Positions 1 through 13,259 of a stretch of 64,000 bases of DNA are shown here, in pieces. The notes under the pieces were generated by a model. It was not told where the DNA came from. It saw nothing but the letters and a program-made list of their open reading frames with translations, and made no database searches. The stretch comes from Epiperipatus broadwayi (Eukaryota > Onychophora > Udeonychophora > Euonychophora > Peripatidae). The position numbers were made by a program, and so were the translations under genes. Where the stretch lies: positions 18,537,254 to 18,601,253 of the forward strand of contig JAQFVV010006197.1 in the NCBI GenBank assembly GCA_028023455.1, read 5' to 3'. Position 1 is the stretch's first letter, and every line of letters starts with the position of its first letter.

Positions 1-180
1 AAATTATTTTGTGCTTGCGTTTAAGTACTAAAAAAAAAAACTTTTTATTTAAAAAAGTTAAACAAGATTTTTATCTTTTAAAATCTATTAGACCAAGAAA
101 CATGTCACCTGTTTTTTCATATATCAGAATGACTGGTTATACTAATGAAAGAAGAGATAGGAAAATAAAAAAGCTATATT

Positions 181-720
181 AATTAAGAAGATAAAAACAA
201 ATCTAAATAGAGATTGGGGGGGGGGGATATTATTTTTATAGAAATATTAATAATAATAGAAAAATAAAGAAAATATATAGGTAAAAGTTTTTTAAAAATA
301 AAAAGTTTAAAGAATAGGATAAAAAGTTAAAGAAATTGATAATAGAGGAGTTATATTAAAGAAGTATATCAAAAAGAGGCTAAATGAAAGTTTTAAAAAT
401 GAATGTTATAAATGTAAACAGAATTAAGAAAGTTATAAAAGGTCAGTAAAATGAAATTAAAAATAAGAATAATTAATAAAGATAGAAATAAGAATAAAAC
501 AGAAATTAATAAAAGAATAGGTATAGATAAATAATAGAAATAGACTAATAGGTATAAACAAAAAAATAGAATAGAAAGGTGATAGAGATATATAAAATAA
601 TAATGATAATAGTGTAGAATGATAGATAGGATAGAAGAAAAATAAAAAAGGAAGAAGAAGTAAAGAAATAATAAAATAATAATTCGGAAATAAAAGATAT
701 AGTTGATTATGAATAATAAT
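181..720. other. Purine-rich, cytosine-depleted stretch
   Basis: The plus strand has only about ten C in 540 bases while G is frequent, with a run of about eleven G near position 217-227. There are many short A/G tracts and no open frame of interest. The composition differs from the surrounding AT-rich DNA, which has C and G in similar amounts. It could be a decayed purine-rich satellite or part of an old retroelement ending at the motif near 786. I cannot assign a function. Confidence 0.5.
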
Positions 721-785
721 GTAAAATATGTATTTTTATATGTATATAAAATAATGGTTATATAATTATATGCTTGAATGTTGCA

Positions 786-816
786 GCTCTGATGAAGACT
801 GCAGGATAGTCGAAAC
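786..816 (+). other. Partial hammerhead-like motif (CTGATGA core and GAAAC)
   Basis: A CTGATGA box is followed by a small hairpin (GACT paired with AGTC) and then CGAAAC. This is the order of a hammerhead core plus stem II. No cleavage triplet or stem I partner is visible in the downstream A-rich sequence, so an active ribozyme is not supported. Similar motifs occur in repeats at the ends of Penelope-like elements, so this may be the remnant of such an end. Confidence 0.25.
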
Positions 817-3800
817 TTAAAAAAATAAAGGAGGAATTATATATAAAAAATATAAGAGAAGAGTTATAATAAAGTAATACATATATAAATATAAGAAGAA
901 AAATACAAAGAAAGTAAAGAAGCTATAAGAATAACATTAAATTAACTAAATAGATTATTAAATCTAATACTGCAAATCTAAATTAAATATGTCAATGAAA
1001 ATTTCTTTGGCAATAATTGTAAATTAACATTGATACCTCATTTAGTAGATTTTAACCATATATCTTTACTCTCATTCATGCATACATTATTTTATGCTTG
1101 TACTTTATTGATAGTATTAATTAACAAAATATTTATACCAATTTCAAACTGAGTAGAAAAAGCTACTTTTTAGTTGGAGTTTAAACATAATCTCCAACAA
1201 CTGCTTATACTTTCCATTTTTTTTGGAAGGCAATTAATTTTAATTATTTTTCAGTCTTTCATTTTGTTATTATCAATAAAGAATAAAACAATGTGTGAAT
1301 ACGGATTAATAAACAAATAAATACATAGAATATGTTGTTAAAATAATATCCTTTACTGCTAGAGAATAAAATAATTTTAATTCAGAAGCACTATCCAACT
1401 TTATTGATATATACAGCATATATATATATTGTAATTTTTCTATCGAGAGTCACATACATGACCTCTAAAAATAAATAAAAGGGATTATTACATGTTTAAA
1501 AACTTTTTAAAGGTTTACATTTTTTTTTTTTTAAAAAAAAAAAGAAAATCACAATGTGTTAGCAAATTAAAAAAAATAAAATAAATTTGTAAGAAATGAA
1601 AAGTTTTATTTCTTTATTACTTTTAAATTTGATATAAAAATAGTGAACACAAGTTAATCTTCAGATAGTGGGAAAATACTTATTGTTATAATAGTTGTTG
1701 GGGAATTTTAACTATTGCTAAAGAGCAAGAAAAAAGCATTCCTTTCAATAATAGCAGTTTATTTACCAGTTTTGTACTGCTCACAAATTAGTAGCTTTGA
1801 AAATAATTTGTAGTCATTTTTATTCCTATTTATTTACCATGTTGGAATAAAAATCCAGTTGGAGCGCTGACTCCATTTTCCTGAAAATGAAGTCTTTTTG
1901 TGGAACTACATGATGTTTGAATATTGGATAGAAATGCCTAGTTATCTCTACCATTGTTAGATTTGTGATACTGCAACAAAAAACCTAATAATAATATAAA
2001 ATAAAGAAGTCAAAATAAATAAATAATGGATTAAAAGAGGAATGTACCAACAAGAAGAAACCTAGCACATATATTGGACATTTATAAAGCACAATTAAAA
2101 AATTGTGTCAAAAGAATCTGCTAGCTTCTTTTTGTATACGTGAAGCCATGGGAATATATAAATAATATCTGGTGACCTTAACAGTAAAATGAAATATATT
2201 AATTGTTGAAGAAAGGAAAAAACACTGTTTAAATGTTGAGCTCAACAGACAAATAAAACCAAAGAAAAATTTTGTAAGATTATTTTAAATGACTTTATGA
2301 TAAATATTTGTAAAATTTCATTTTCCTATTGTATTAAAAATTAACATGTTGATATTTTTCTTAATTCTATATTTAAAGTCACATGTGATATAAAAGAATG
2401 GGAAAAATTCATTAAACATTATAAAATTTGTTGTTATTATTATTAATCTTGAGACTAGAAATCAGTCATATTTGGATAACATTTTTCATTTTATTATGAA
2501 ATATAAGAGAATTTAAATTATTTATATTTTTGTTATTCTTGCAAATAAATTAGTTATTATTTAAAATGGTCATTTCTCATCAATTTCCCATTTGACAGAC
2601 AAATATTTTATTTTAATATCTAGATTAAAATAATAATATAAATCGTGGAGTAGATGATGATCAGCAAATATGAGGGTTTTCATGAAGACTTATACTTGAT
2701 GTAGATTTCAGTCTAATTGTCATCTGTGGGTATAATCAAATATAATTAAATTTTAGGTTATATTCACTCCATCTTGGTATCTGATGAACAAGTATTCCCC
2801 TAGAGTAAGATTCATAATTTGTGGTTGAATGGTCACTCATGATTCTGTCACAATATATTATATTAATTTCTATTGCTGACAGAATCTAAAAATTCCCCAG
2901 GCAAGTATATTTTTTAAAAATAAAAAATCCTTATTAAATTAAATACTTTATTTAACTAAAATAAAAAAATTTTTTGAATTTATATAGCATTATAAACACA
3001 ATATATAGATTTTTATATATGTGAGCAATTACATGATGTAAAACTATTAAATAAATATTACAAATTAAAAGTTCAAAATCTCAGGTACTTGATCATCAAA
3101 TAATTAAAAAAAAAATCTTGAATTTGGATGGTTATCAATTTGAAAATCCAAATCAATTTAAGTATATTGATAAGATTTTTTTAAGATAGAAAAAAAATTA
3201 GAAAAAAGACTTTCTTGTATTTCTACTACAAATGAAACTTAAAATTATAGGTATTTTATCATAGTAATCCAATAATTAATTGAGTTATAGGATACAGAGA
3301 ATTGTTATTAACAATTTATTAAACAGAATTTGTAAAAAAAAAAAAAATTCAGAAAAACTATTGACATAAAATTGATGCTATGGACAAAAAAACAGGTGTA
3401 AAAAAAACAAAATTAGAAGAATTTACCTTGCAAAAAATTTGCAGACTGTCAAAAGGTTTTTTTCATAATTATATCATGCACAGTGAAAATAAATGATAAA
3501 ACTAAAGATGAAAATAAATTATAAGATCCTCAATTTAAATTATAATTAACAAAATATTTAGTAATTAAAATTAATTACAATACTTTCAATCTGCTACTAT
3601 TAAATTTGATAATAGAAGAGAGGATTTATAAGTTCTTTGTTAGTGTTTTTTTTTCCTTATGTTTTTAAAATTTTATATTTTAATCTTTTGTTTTTTTATA
3701 TATTTTTAAATATAAAATACTTATTAATGTAAATTTTCATATTAAAAATATAATTTATTAACTTGTATATAATTAACAAATGATTTAAGAAAGTTTGTGT

Positions 3801-4714
3801 ACTATGTTTATATGTCCTTGAAGATGTTTTTTTGTTAATTTTTCTCATATATAAAGTTAGAGTAAATAGAGAAATAATGTTCAAATGTCCATAATATATA
3901 AGAAGTGAATTATGTATTTGTCTATGCATGCAGTTTGAATTGTGTATCTTTTTTTGTCATTTTTAAAATTTGTTAATATTAACCAAAGTCTTATTTTGAA
4001 GTAACAGTACCTATCTTTGCTTTTGATTCCATTCTCAATCTATTGCATAGCACAGATTATACTTCTGTATGTGATTGTGGGTCATCTGATATATCAAATC
4101 GTGTTAAACTATTAGATAAAAGGAAAAAAATATTTAACAAATACTAAAAATAGGCACATTCATCATTCTATGAAAGATTATGCTAGAGTTGAAAAGCATT
4201 TTCATTCTCAACGTAAATAAAATAAATTTTCACTAACCAATATTGTTTTATAGAGTCAAGAGAAATAAGTAAAAGCAATTATTTCTAGGGAAATATAATC
4301 ATTTCATTTATATTATCATACGAGACTGTAGTAATCAAATTATACAATTCAATAATGATGGGTAATTCTAACTTTGAGTAAGATATTGAATAATGTTAGG
4401 ATGGGATGAATGAAAATTATATAAGAAAAGGTCAGCAGGACACTTTCTATTAAACATTCACATACTAACAACAAACATGTGACATCTGCATTGATTACTT
4501 AACAAACTATTATTTTCTCATAAATTACATAAACGCAAATAACAGTATGTGAATAGTCATCATTTAATCACCTGTTACAATATATATAATGCTCAAATCA
4601 TTTTCCCAAACATTATATTTTTTCATCAAAGTCCTTGAAGGGTGATTTGAACATTTTGTATTTGAATTTTCAGCTAGCAATATGCACTGGGATATTTTCT
4701 TACATGTATGTATC
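817..4714. other. AT-rich non-coding DNA
   Basis: No gene is supported. The stretch holds long A and T runs. A slightly GC-richer block at about 1840-1980 reads on the minus strand as a short open peptide resembling a transposon scrap, but I could not classify it. An acceptor-like tract on the minus strand near 2730 is followed by a short frame and is too weak to call. Confidence 0.5.
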
Positions 4715-5495
4715 TCATTCCAATATCAGCCTTTCAAGCTAATTGAGCACGCACCTTTTGAATGTTAATAAATGAATACTCTCTTCTTCAATCCAAGATA
4801 TAGTATTTATGCAGGAATAAAAAGAATCCCTCTTATTCCTACAACTCAAATTCTTTTATATGAGCAAATCTGAAGAACTGTTAAAGAGAGCGTGAGTAGA
4901 TTCTCACTTTAAATTACTATTTACGATGTTTTTTGGCTGAATGATGTCGGTGTAATTACTTAGAATTTACTAAACGTCATTCTTACTGAAACTTAATTAT
5001 GAGTAAATAAGCAAATATTTTATCTAGCGCCGTGCTTGCAATTATATTTCATTCATTTATTTAACACTCAAAAGGCGCATGCTCAATTAGCTTGAAAGGC
5101 TGATATTGGAATGAAATATAATTGCAAGCACGGCACTAGATAAAATATTTGCTTATTTACTCATAATTAAGTTTCAGTAAGAATGACGTTTAGTAAATTC
5201 TAAGTAATTACATCGATGTCATTCAGCCAAAAAACATCGTAAATAGTAATTTAAAGTGAGAATCTACTCAAGCTCTCTTTAACAGTTCTTCAGATTTGCT
5301 CATATAAAAGAATTTGAGTCGTAGGAATAAGAGGGATTCTTTTTATTCCTGCATAAATACTATATCTTGGATTGAAGAAGAGAGTATTCATTTATTTAAC
5401 ACTCAAAAGGCGCGTGCTCAATTAGCTTGAAAGGCTGATATTGGAATGAAATATAATTGCAAGCATGGCGCTAGATAAAATATTTGCTTATTTAC
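4715..5495. repeat. Family A palindromic repeat: inverted 340-bp arm plus 1.15 direct units
   Basis: Positions 4715-5054 and 5109-5448 are near-perfect reverse complements (340 bp each), separated by 54 bp. The spacer plus the start of the right arm (from 5055) repeats directly from about 5391 and continues to 5495, giving a direct period of about 336 bp. The layout is therefore one inverted partial unit followed by about 1.15 direct units. No transposase frame or hammerhead core is present. Each unit junction has a potential hairpin in which GCTTG pairs with CAAGC. The repeat is related to the smaller palindrome at 7261-7605. Reverse transcription of a circular RNA or a strand switch at a fold-back are both possible origins. 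Confidence 0.85.
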
Positions 5496-7008
5496 ATATA
5501 TGTAATAAGTGAATTTTATGAACTTTATAGATATAACTATTAAAATTATAATAAGAATTTCTATATATTTATCTAGATACGATGTGACCATATAAACAAT
5601 CAATTAAAAATTGGAATAATATTAACTAGAAATAGCATTTGCATCTGATTCATATTTAAACCAAAAGAAAACCCATTTTGGTTTAGTAATGTAAATTATA
5701 TGAATAAGTTAAACAAATTTTTATATGCATGAAACCTGAAAGTATCATAACTTTTTATATATTTTTACATGTAAACACGCTTCTCTAAAAAAGTTGTGTG
5801 TAATAATTAGCAGATTTTCAGATATAAAACACATATAAATATTGAAATTGTATTGTGAATTTCTATATATTTATCTAGAAATATTTCAACTATGATATAA
5901 ATAGGCAAACAACCAATTAAAAACTGGCATTGAAAACTAAAATCACATTATCTTGAAATATCACTTCAGTCTGACCCATTTATAAAACCAAACTGGATTC
6001 ACTTTTAACATAGAATTTTAGAATCTATATACAGTTATGCATACACAACTAAAACAGTAATTATATAAATATTTTTACCTGACCCGGTTTACTAAACTGA
6101 TTTAATAAGTTTGAAAAATAATTTTTCTGTTGCTGAGAATTGTTAATTTTAAATGCAGAATCATTTAATTCTTTTAGGGGAGTGGAGTGAGTTGTAATAT
6201 TATCATCTAAATAAAAACACATAGATAGCATAAATTAATGATTAAATTATAAAATATATATATATGTTTATTTAGCATACTGTTATTCTAAGAGCAATTA
6301 AAATGCTCCCAGTTTATAAAGCCTCAATTGCATAAATAAATTATATGACATATTCAGTTAGTTATTTTTTACAAATAAATCAAAATCAAACAAATTAAGA
6401 CAGTCACTTAATAATAATTTTTCCACCCAGTTAATCCTCCCTCCCACCTTTAAAACAAAATAAAACAAATAATCTAAAAACAAATGCTCTTTTCAAAATT
6501 AAATCTTATTTACTAATAAATACTGAACTACAAACCATTTCATTATTTACTAACGAAACTACTGACATTAATTTCTTTTTTCTTATCAGATGATAACTAT
6601 ATTTTTCTAAAAAATACAAATTGATTTCATAGCCATTTTCATAGTTTCATTTTTGATATATTTTAAATAATCATCAGTTTCTAATTTTAACTTAAAAAAT
6701 CTTAGAAGACCAATAATTGCACAAAAATTATTTAAACAAAAGTATTTGCATAATCCTAAAAAATTAAATTAATAATCTGCTAATAAATAGAAGTTTCTGA
6801 ACTTATTCTCAAATTGAATAAAAAAACAGAATCTTGATATATCTGATTGAATAAAATAAATGTAATTTTCTAATTTGATTTTTAAGATCATTTGATCTCA
6901 CTAATAACTGATAATTGTAATGTTAACTTTTAATCTCTATCAAAGAAAAAATTAATAAACTATAAAAAATTATAAACATTTTATTAACAATAAATTATTA
7001 AAAAAATT
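5496..7008. other. AT-rich non-coding DNA
   Basis: No feature is supported apart from homopolymer runs and short TA repeats. Confidence 0.5.
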
Positions 7009-7227
7009 TTAAAAGATTAAATATGTGTGAGGATAGTAATCTAGACCAACTGATGATTGCTGGTTTAGCATGAAATATGTATATTGGTGATTATTTATCT
7101 TTTCAACATGTATGTGATCAGGTCGGTCAGCAATATGAGATGGCACTGAGAGTAGTGGGTCGTGTGAAAGTCTGAGTTCGATTCCCGCATATATTACATA
7201 TATAAATGCAGGTTTAAGCCTGTACAA
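7009..7227 (+). mobile_element. Family G hammerhead element, partial copy G1
   Basis: This copy is homologous to the repeats at 39.2-39.9, 40.5-40.8 and 62.1-62.5 kb. It contains a hammerhead ribozyme (7037-7093) and, about 80 bp downstream, a GAGTTCGATTCCC stretch close to the RNA polymerase III B-box consensus (7172-7184). The open frame across it on the minus strand is incidental, because the family contains no conserved coding sequence. It looks like a truncated single copy. Confidence 0.75.
7037..7093 (+). ncRNA. Hammerhead ribozyme, type I (G1)
   Basis: The core is CUGAUGA followed by stem II (UGCU paired with AGCA, loop GGUUU) and GAAA. Stem III is three pairs (AUA with UAU) with a 2-nt loop, then the cleavage triplet AUA. 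Stem I pairs ACCAA with UUGGU directly at the core and UAAUC with GAUUA beyond a 3-nt bulge. All invariant core bases are present. The stem II closing pair is U-U here. The predicted cut is just 5' of UUGGU. Confidence 0.8.
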
Positions 7228-7260
7228 TATATTAATTTTTTAATAAATAATTTAATAGTG

Positions 7261-7605
7261 ATATTAGCGATTAAGCCAATGCATATGCGCTTTAAAGATA
7301 AATTATAAATGAATACTCCCATTTTTTTCCAGACACAAGATATAGTATTTTAGAAAGAATGGAATGAATCCACCCATTCTTTCGACCCAAACATTTATGT
7401 ATGGGCAAATCTTAAGCATATGGAAATGAGAGCGTGAAGGTGTTAAGCAATCACTTTAAATTACATTTGTTATGTTTGGGTCGAAAGAATGGGTGGATTC
7501 ATTCCATTCTTTCTAAAATACTATATTTTGTGTCTGGAAAAAAGTGGCAGTATTCATTTATAATTTATTTTTCAACCGCATGTGCATTGGCTTAATTGCT
7601 AATAT
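7261..7605. repeat. Palindromic repeat related to family A
   Basis: The first 22 bases and the last 22 bases are inverted repeats, and the inner arms (about 7325-7410 and 7465-7555) are almost perfect complements. The segment between them matches family A in one orientation only, so the left half is longer than the right. It shares with family A the GATATAGTATT block and the block around GAGAGCGTGA. There is no coding potential, and no clear target duplication was found. Confidence 0.75.
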
Positions 7606-8947
7606 GACTATTACAGTATTAAAACATAAGCGCTATAAAAATAATATCTCAATAAATAATTTATTGAAATGTGTTTCTCTCTATTAATTTGCATTGAGTA
7701 AAGATGACTGCTGTATCTGAGCACCACAAACTAATGCAGTTGTGATGATGGTAGTCAGTCACACAAATAAGAAATAAAAGTATTTAGTTAAACTCAGTGT
7801 CAGCAAATTAAACTAAGATATATGTATATGAACTAAAATATTATAGGGCATAGTACTTAAACTCAAAGCTCATTGGGTTTAGTAAATAATAATAAGACTT
7901 GTAAGAACTACATAATATATCCCTATACTCGCTTTGAGACTTTCAGTAGTAAAACCATGATAAAACTCCATCCTCTACCACACTTGAATTATCTGTCTTA
8001 TATGGTACAATCTGTTGTGCTCAATGGTAAACAATGATGGTTCCCTTTGCTTCTCCTATTAAGTCTTTTATCTTCTATAATTCCTATATACAATCCTAAA
8101 ATTTGCTTAAGTAAACTTTTATAGACTAAGGTAATTGTAATCTCCTATTAAAGATTTGATTAATGTCTATTATTTAATTGGTAATTTGCTTTCATAAATA
8201 GAAACAAATTAACACTAAATCTCTTAAGATTCCAGTTATGTGGTCTGCAATATACATATATTTTCTAACATAGTAAGTCCTACCGCATAAATCTATAAGA
8301 TATACATAATTATTTAATTCACTGAACATTTACAGCACTCAAGACCAATTTCAAATTTTTGTTTTCAATATTTTTTATTTTTATTTTTCTCTTCCATCAT
8401 TTCCTCTAGAAAATGTTCTGTATGGTTTAATACAGTAGTAAAGTGTGGATTCTCAATTTCAAAGTCCATGGATCACAGATCCAGCTCTGCCAGTTCCTAA
8501 ACTTGAGTTTTATATGAATTCCCAAAATTACACCATTAAATTATTTTGTTTACTTCCTATAAATGGTAATATATTATTTTAATGTTTTATGCCAATTTTG
8601 AAATGCAAATATTAAATCTTTGAAATTACAGTACGTTTTTTTTTAAAATTATCTATCTATACTAAGAATACATAGACATATACGTACAGAAGGACCACAG
8701 TATTTGCACTGTTAGAATCCAAGATTTTGCATGGACCAAAAACAAAGATAGTTGGGGACTATATCCTATCTCACATTTAAATGTTAAATACTATATTAAC
8801 TATTAATTATAATATATATTCACAATACTTTATAAAAAATAAATTAATTTTTTCTTGCTAGTTTATGTATAAATAACCTCTCCCCTTTCCTATTTCACTA
8901 GTTTCTTATCTGAATTGCATAAAAAAGATGTGATTATAGTATATGTT
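7606..8947. other. Non-coding DNA, no feature seen
   Basis: Ordinary AT-rich sequence with slightly higher GC around 7900-8060. No exon with a convincing frame and splice pair was found. Confidence 0.4.
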
Positions 8948-9185
8948 CAATTGGTAACTTAATCAGCGATTAATTTTTCATTTGCTATTTATTAGGAGCA
9001 AAAAATAATAATTATAATAAATTAAGTAAGATATTAAGTAAGATATTTGAATAAATTCTTAAAAAAAAAACAATTGGTAACTTAATCAGCAATTAATTTT
9101 TCATTTGCTATTTATTAGGAGCAAAAAATAATAATTATAATAAATTAAGTAAGATATTTGAATAAATTCTTAAAAAAAAAAAAAA
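8948..9185. repeat. Tandem duplication, period 123 bp
   Basis: Two copies begin at 8948 and 9071 with CAATTGGTAACTTAATCAGC and end in an A run. They differ by one base near the start (GCGATT and GCAATT) and by a short inner duplication in the first copy. The near identity indicates a recent event. Each unit ends in poly(A), so a short retroposed sequence duplicated in place is possible. Confidence 0.9.
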
Positions 9186-10369
9186 CAGATATTCATGTCA
9201 ATTAGGCTTATTAATTTACAGATTAACTGTGTTTTACTTTAATTTTATTTTAAAATATGTATATATGATTAATTTTTTGAATATAAATTATATTAAAATA
9301 TTCTGATAAAAAACTTGAATCCCCTATCCCAAATTTTAAAGATTGTTAAATTTTTGGCACCTTGATTACTGATAATACAGTGGAGACATGAACTATGCTG
9401 TTTCAGTTATACATTATCCAAAGAAAAATATAAACAAATAAAAAAATAATTACAAAGCTTACAATATTCAGCAGTCTTTTTTCTTTTAGAAGTGCCAAAT
9501 GAAATCACTTTAAAAAAAAAGTAAAATTTGTAAATAAATTTTACAATATGCCAATAGCCAATTTTTCCAGTTCAGAAAACTGTACACAATTATACATATT
9601 AATAAAATGTCTTTGGTTATGTTGAAATCTTATACATTTCATTCTTACTTCATTATCCTTTCCAAATTTTGATGTTCAATATTTTGCATAAAATATTTTC
9701 TGAGCATAATGGTAAAAGTTTTGTAAAATTTTAGAACATACCCTAAAAAAATGATACTGATTTAAAACATCAAAATAATTAAAAAAATCCTAATTTCTCA
9801 ATAACAAGACCACTATTATTTTTCTATAAGAAAAAAAAAGTTATTGAAAAAAAAAAATATCGTTCAGGACATATTTAATAATGACAAGTCAGATATTTCA
9901 CTTATTTCATTATTTACTTTATTTTAAAAATAAAAATATGGTAATTAAGTTATTGCTCTTGTTTTTATTGCTTTAGTAAATGCATGAATAAACACACACT
10001 CAGCAAAACATATATAAGTATGACCCCTCAATTTATTATTAATAATTATTATTTTTTAAAAATTTGTTTATATACTATAATCTTGATTAATATATGCATA
10101 TTATACATATAAAAAAGTTTGTTTATATATATATGTTGAAAATAACTACATACTTGCAATTCAATAAACAATATTTATTCTAATAAATGTTATCAACAAA
10201 ACATGAGCTATTATATGCTATATACATTTGAACAGGGGGGGGGGGCTTGGAACAAAATATAGCATTGTTCACAGCTCCACTATATACATATAATTTAAAA
10301 TATATACTAAGATATAAACTTTTTCTGATACTTAAAATTTTTTTTAAAAATTACCTTTTTGTTGCACAG
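9186..10369. other. AT-rich non-coding DNA
   Basis: No gene is supported. A G-run of about ten lies near 10236-10246. Confidence 0.4.
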
Positions 10370-10507
10370 TGGAATCCATTATTTCAAAACAAGGCCAAGA
10401 GTTTTTATCATGTTGTAAGTGGGATTTCTTTGTATATATCTGAGTCACTTCAAACATATTCTGATATGGACAACAGCTGTTTAGAATTTTTTGCATTACA
10501 TAAGTAA
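10370..10507 (+). CDS. Possible terminal coding exon, product unknown
   Basis: A pyrimidine tract ending in TTGCACAG precedes 45 codons and a TAA stop. The peptide starts WNPLFQNKAK and ends CLEFFALHK, and it is better balanced in composition than nearby chance frames. A strong donor-like GTAAGT sits inside the frame at about 10415, so the exon could instead be a 45-base internal exon. Upstream exons were not found. I do not recognise the product. Confidence 0.35.
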   Translation, partial: WNPLFQNKAKSFYHVVSGISLYISESLQTYSDMDNSCLEFFALHK

Positions 10508-13259
10508 ATTTTCTATATCAAAGAGACAAAACAATATGCATAACATTACCATTAGGTACTTAAAATACAGCAACTTTATGATTGAATTATAGATTAATTT
10601 TCAACTATAAAAATAATAATAATAATAATTATAATAAAAACACTTAGAATATTGAAAAATATGCTGAATATTTGTTATAAAATAAATGAGAAATATTAAT
10701 ATATTTGAGTGTGTATGCTTATATAAATATAAAAAAATAATTATGAATATTTTATATATATATCAAAGAATGAATTCATTTGTAATTTGAAACTTATGGA
10801 ATTATTATCTGACCATTGATTGAGAGTGATAGATTCCAAGTGAAAGTTTATTCTTTTTTTTTTTTTTGTTTTTAGGAAGAAAAAAATCTAGTTTTAGTTC
10901 AGTATAAAAAATATTTCAATTTACAAACTTGTATAACTGTTTAAAAATTATTTATAAATATTAAGCTATATTATTTATTTAACCACATATTAATTAATTT
11001 AAATAATTATAAATATTATGATTTATTCAGTTTTAAAATTATCATAAAAAAATAAAAAATAATTTAAATCAATTCTTAAAACATAATTATTTTCAAGGAA
11101 TAGTAGACCATATCATAAATAATGATTCTACATTGTATATAAAAAAATTTTATGAAATGAAATATTCTCAATACAAAAAGCAACAGCTACTACATAAATA
11201 TTTGTATAATATATATAGAAGGGTATATATAAAAATAAAATTTAATAAACAAATAATCTTAAATAGGGAAAAAATTGAAAATATAGAAAACAGAGCAAAA
11301 GATAAAAAGAGTTGAAGAAAATAATTAATACTTTTTTACAGTATTCAGTCTATTGTGATAATTTTTAGAATGTGAAAATAGTTCAAAAACAAATTAGAAA
11401 GCTTAACATTTAAAAAATTTAAATATATTGTTTTTTAATTTATAATCTATATATATAATGTAACCTTATATTTTGGTACAAAATATATAGCTTGGTGGAA
11501 CTGATTTAAAATTTCTTTATCTTCTGTCATAGTTAACACTTTGTGTGTATTTGATATTTGTAGTCAAGTTGTCTACAATGATGTGATTATGTAATTTCAT
11601 TTTTTTTTGCTTTTTTTTTTTCATAAATTAGTTTTGCTCTTTTCCAATCACTGAGCTAGACAAGCTGTGTTTAACCTGCAAAACCAGCAGCATATTATGT
11701 CAAATGTAGTAAGATATAAATAATAATAATAATCATTACTTATTTCTCTTTGACTAATCCTAAAGATTATTTATATTTTAATCAAAATGATTTAATTTGT
11801 ATTGAATTAGTCAATAGAGTACATTAAACACATTTTTTTTCTCTTTTCATTTTTAACAAAAATATGTAAATGAGGAGGAATGTTATCAGATAAAAGGGAA
11901 AGGCAATGTTCAGAGAAATTTTTTTTTTTTTAATTTTAATTTGTATAGAAGAGTGTGTGTAAAGTTTCTGTCATTAAATATGTAGCAAATATGAGAGCTA
12001 CTCCTTAAAATTAAGGACAAATAAAGGGATTAAACTAAAACTTTTCTTATATAATTCAAATTTGTGATGCTATTATGTGTTAATTACAATATGAGTAGCT
12101 AATTTAAAAAAAGTCTGTTAGCCGAGAATCTAACTGCTGATTATCTTTCAGAATGTCTACAAATCAATCGAGACAATGGAAATAACAAGTTTAAAGGTCA
12201 GTCTACCTTGAAATATATTTTATTGCTTACAGACTATATTAACTTTGGATATATTTTACTTTTATGACTTTAAAATATAACTACCATATATGTGTGGAGC
12301 GGAATACTATAACAATTTGAAAGTGTCTAAACGATAAAGATTTAACTATATCCCACTTTGAACTTATATCAGAGATGATATTCCAGCTCTGTGTATTATC
12401 ATCTTATTGTTAAAACAATAACATAGCTATTGAAGGAAAATAAAAGCTAACTATAAAATTACTTTATAACTATCATGACAATCATGGGATTGTTTATTTG
12501 CACAATCATTCCTAGGCTTCGACACTCACTCACTAAATTAAAAGTAATGAAATATTTTAATTTTGGAGTAACACCTACATGGAAGTAATGAAGTTTATTA
12601 ACTTTTGAGAAATACTCTAGTTAAAATAATGAAATTGGTTAATGTGGAAAAGGATGCTCTATGTTCATGTGACAATGTATAAAAAAAAAAAAGACCAGCC
12701 TTAAACGCTCATAAGGAGATTATTTAGATGGAGTCAATATATTTTCACATTACAGTATTATACATGTTCCTTCATCTATAAATACCTCAAATATTCAGAG
12801 AATCTACATGTGAATCAAAAAATTATAGAATATTCATTATGGTGGGAACGAAGAGGAATATAATCAAACTCGCAAAATTCTATATGTTATATTTGAAAAC
12901 TATTTAATTTATATGTTGTAAATCGAGTATTAAGAAATGTGTTAATGATTTTATTCATGAATATTTAATATATTTGAAATATTATGTTTTTAACTCAGTG
13001 TAGTTATTTAAACAAATATGTAATTTTAGTCTAGTTTATATTTCATATTATCTTATACGTGTAAGAAGTTCACGGTCAATATTCTATTGGGTTTAAAATA
13101 ATTATTTATTAATTTAAATTAATTAGAGTCAATTATTAAGGAACAGCATAAAGGTCTAATGATTAATGTATCTATAATCTGTATCAACACCATATGACTT
13201 AATCCCGTATATCTTTCCAAGGTTTTGTGCCTATACTCGTATTATATTTACTATGTATT
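10508..13259. other. AT-rich non-coding DNA with one possible micro-exon
   Basis: No gene is established. At 12152-12196 on the plus strand, 45 bases follow a TTATCTTTCAG acceptor and precede a GTCAGT donor, and the frame is open (NVYKSIETMEITSLK). A single short exon of this kind can occur by chance. Confidence 0.3.

Noticed and set aside
3696-3929. Open frame of 77 codons on the minus strand
   Set aside because: Phe, Ile, Asn, Lys and Tyr dominate, as expected from AT-rich chance frames, and there are no splice or family signals.
7009-7227. 72-codon minus-strand frame, repeated at 39184-39381
   Set aside because: The similarity is caused by the shared family G repeat. The frame breaks in other copies and overlaps the hammerhead.
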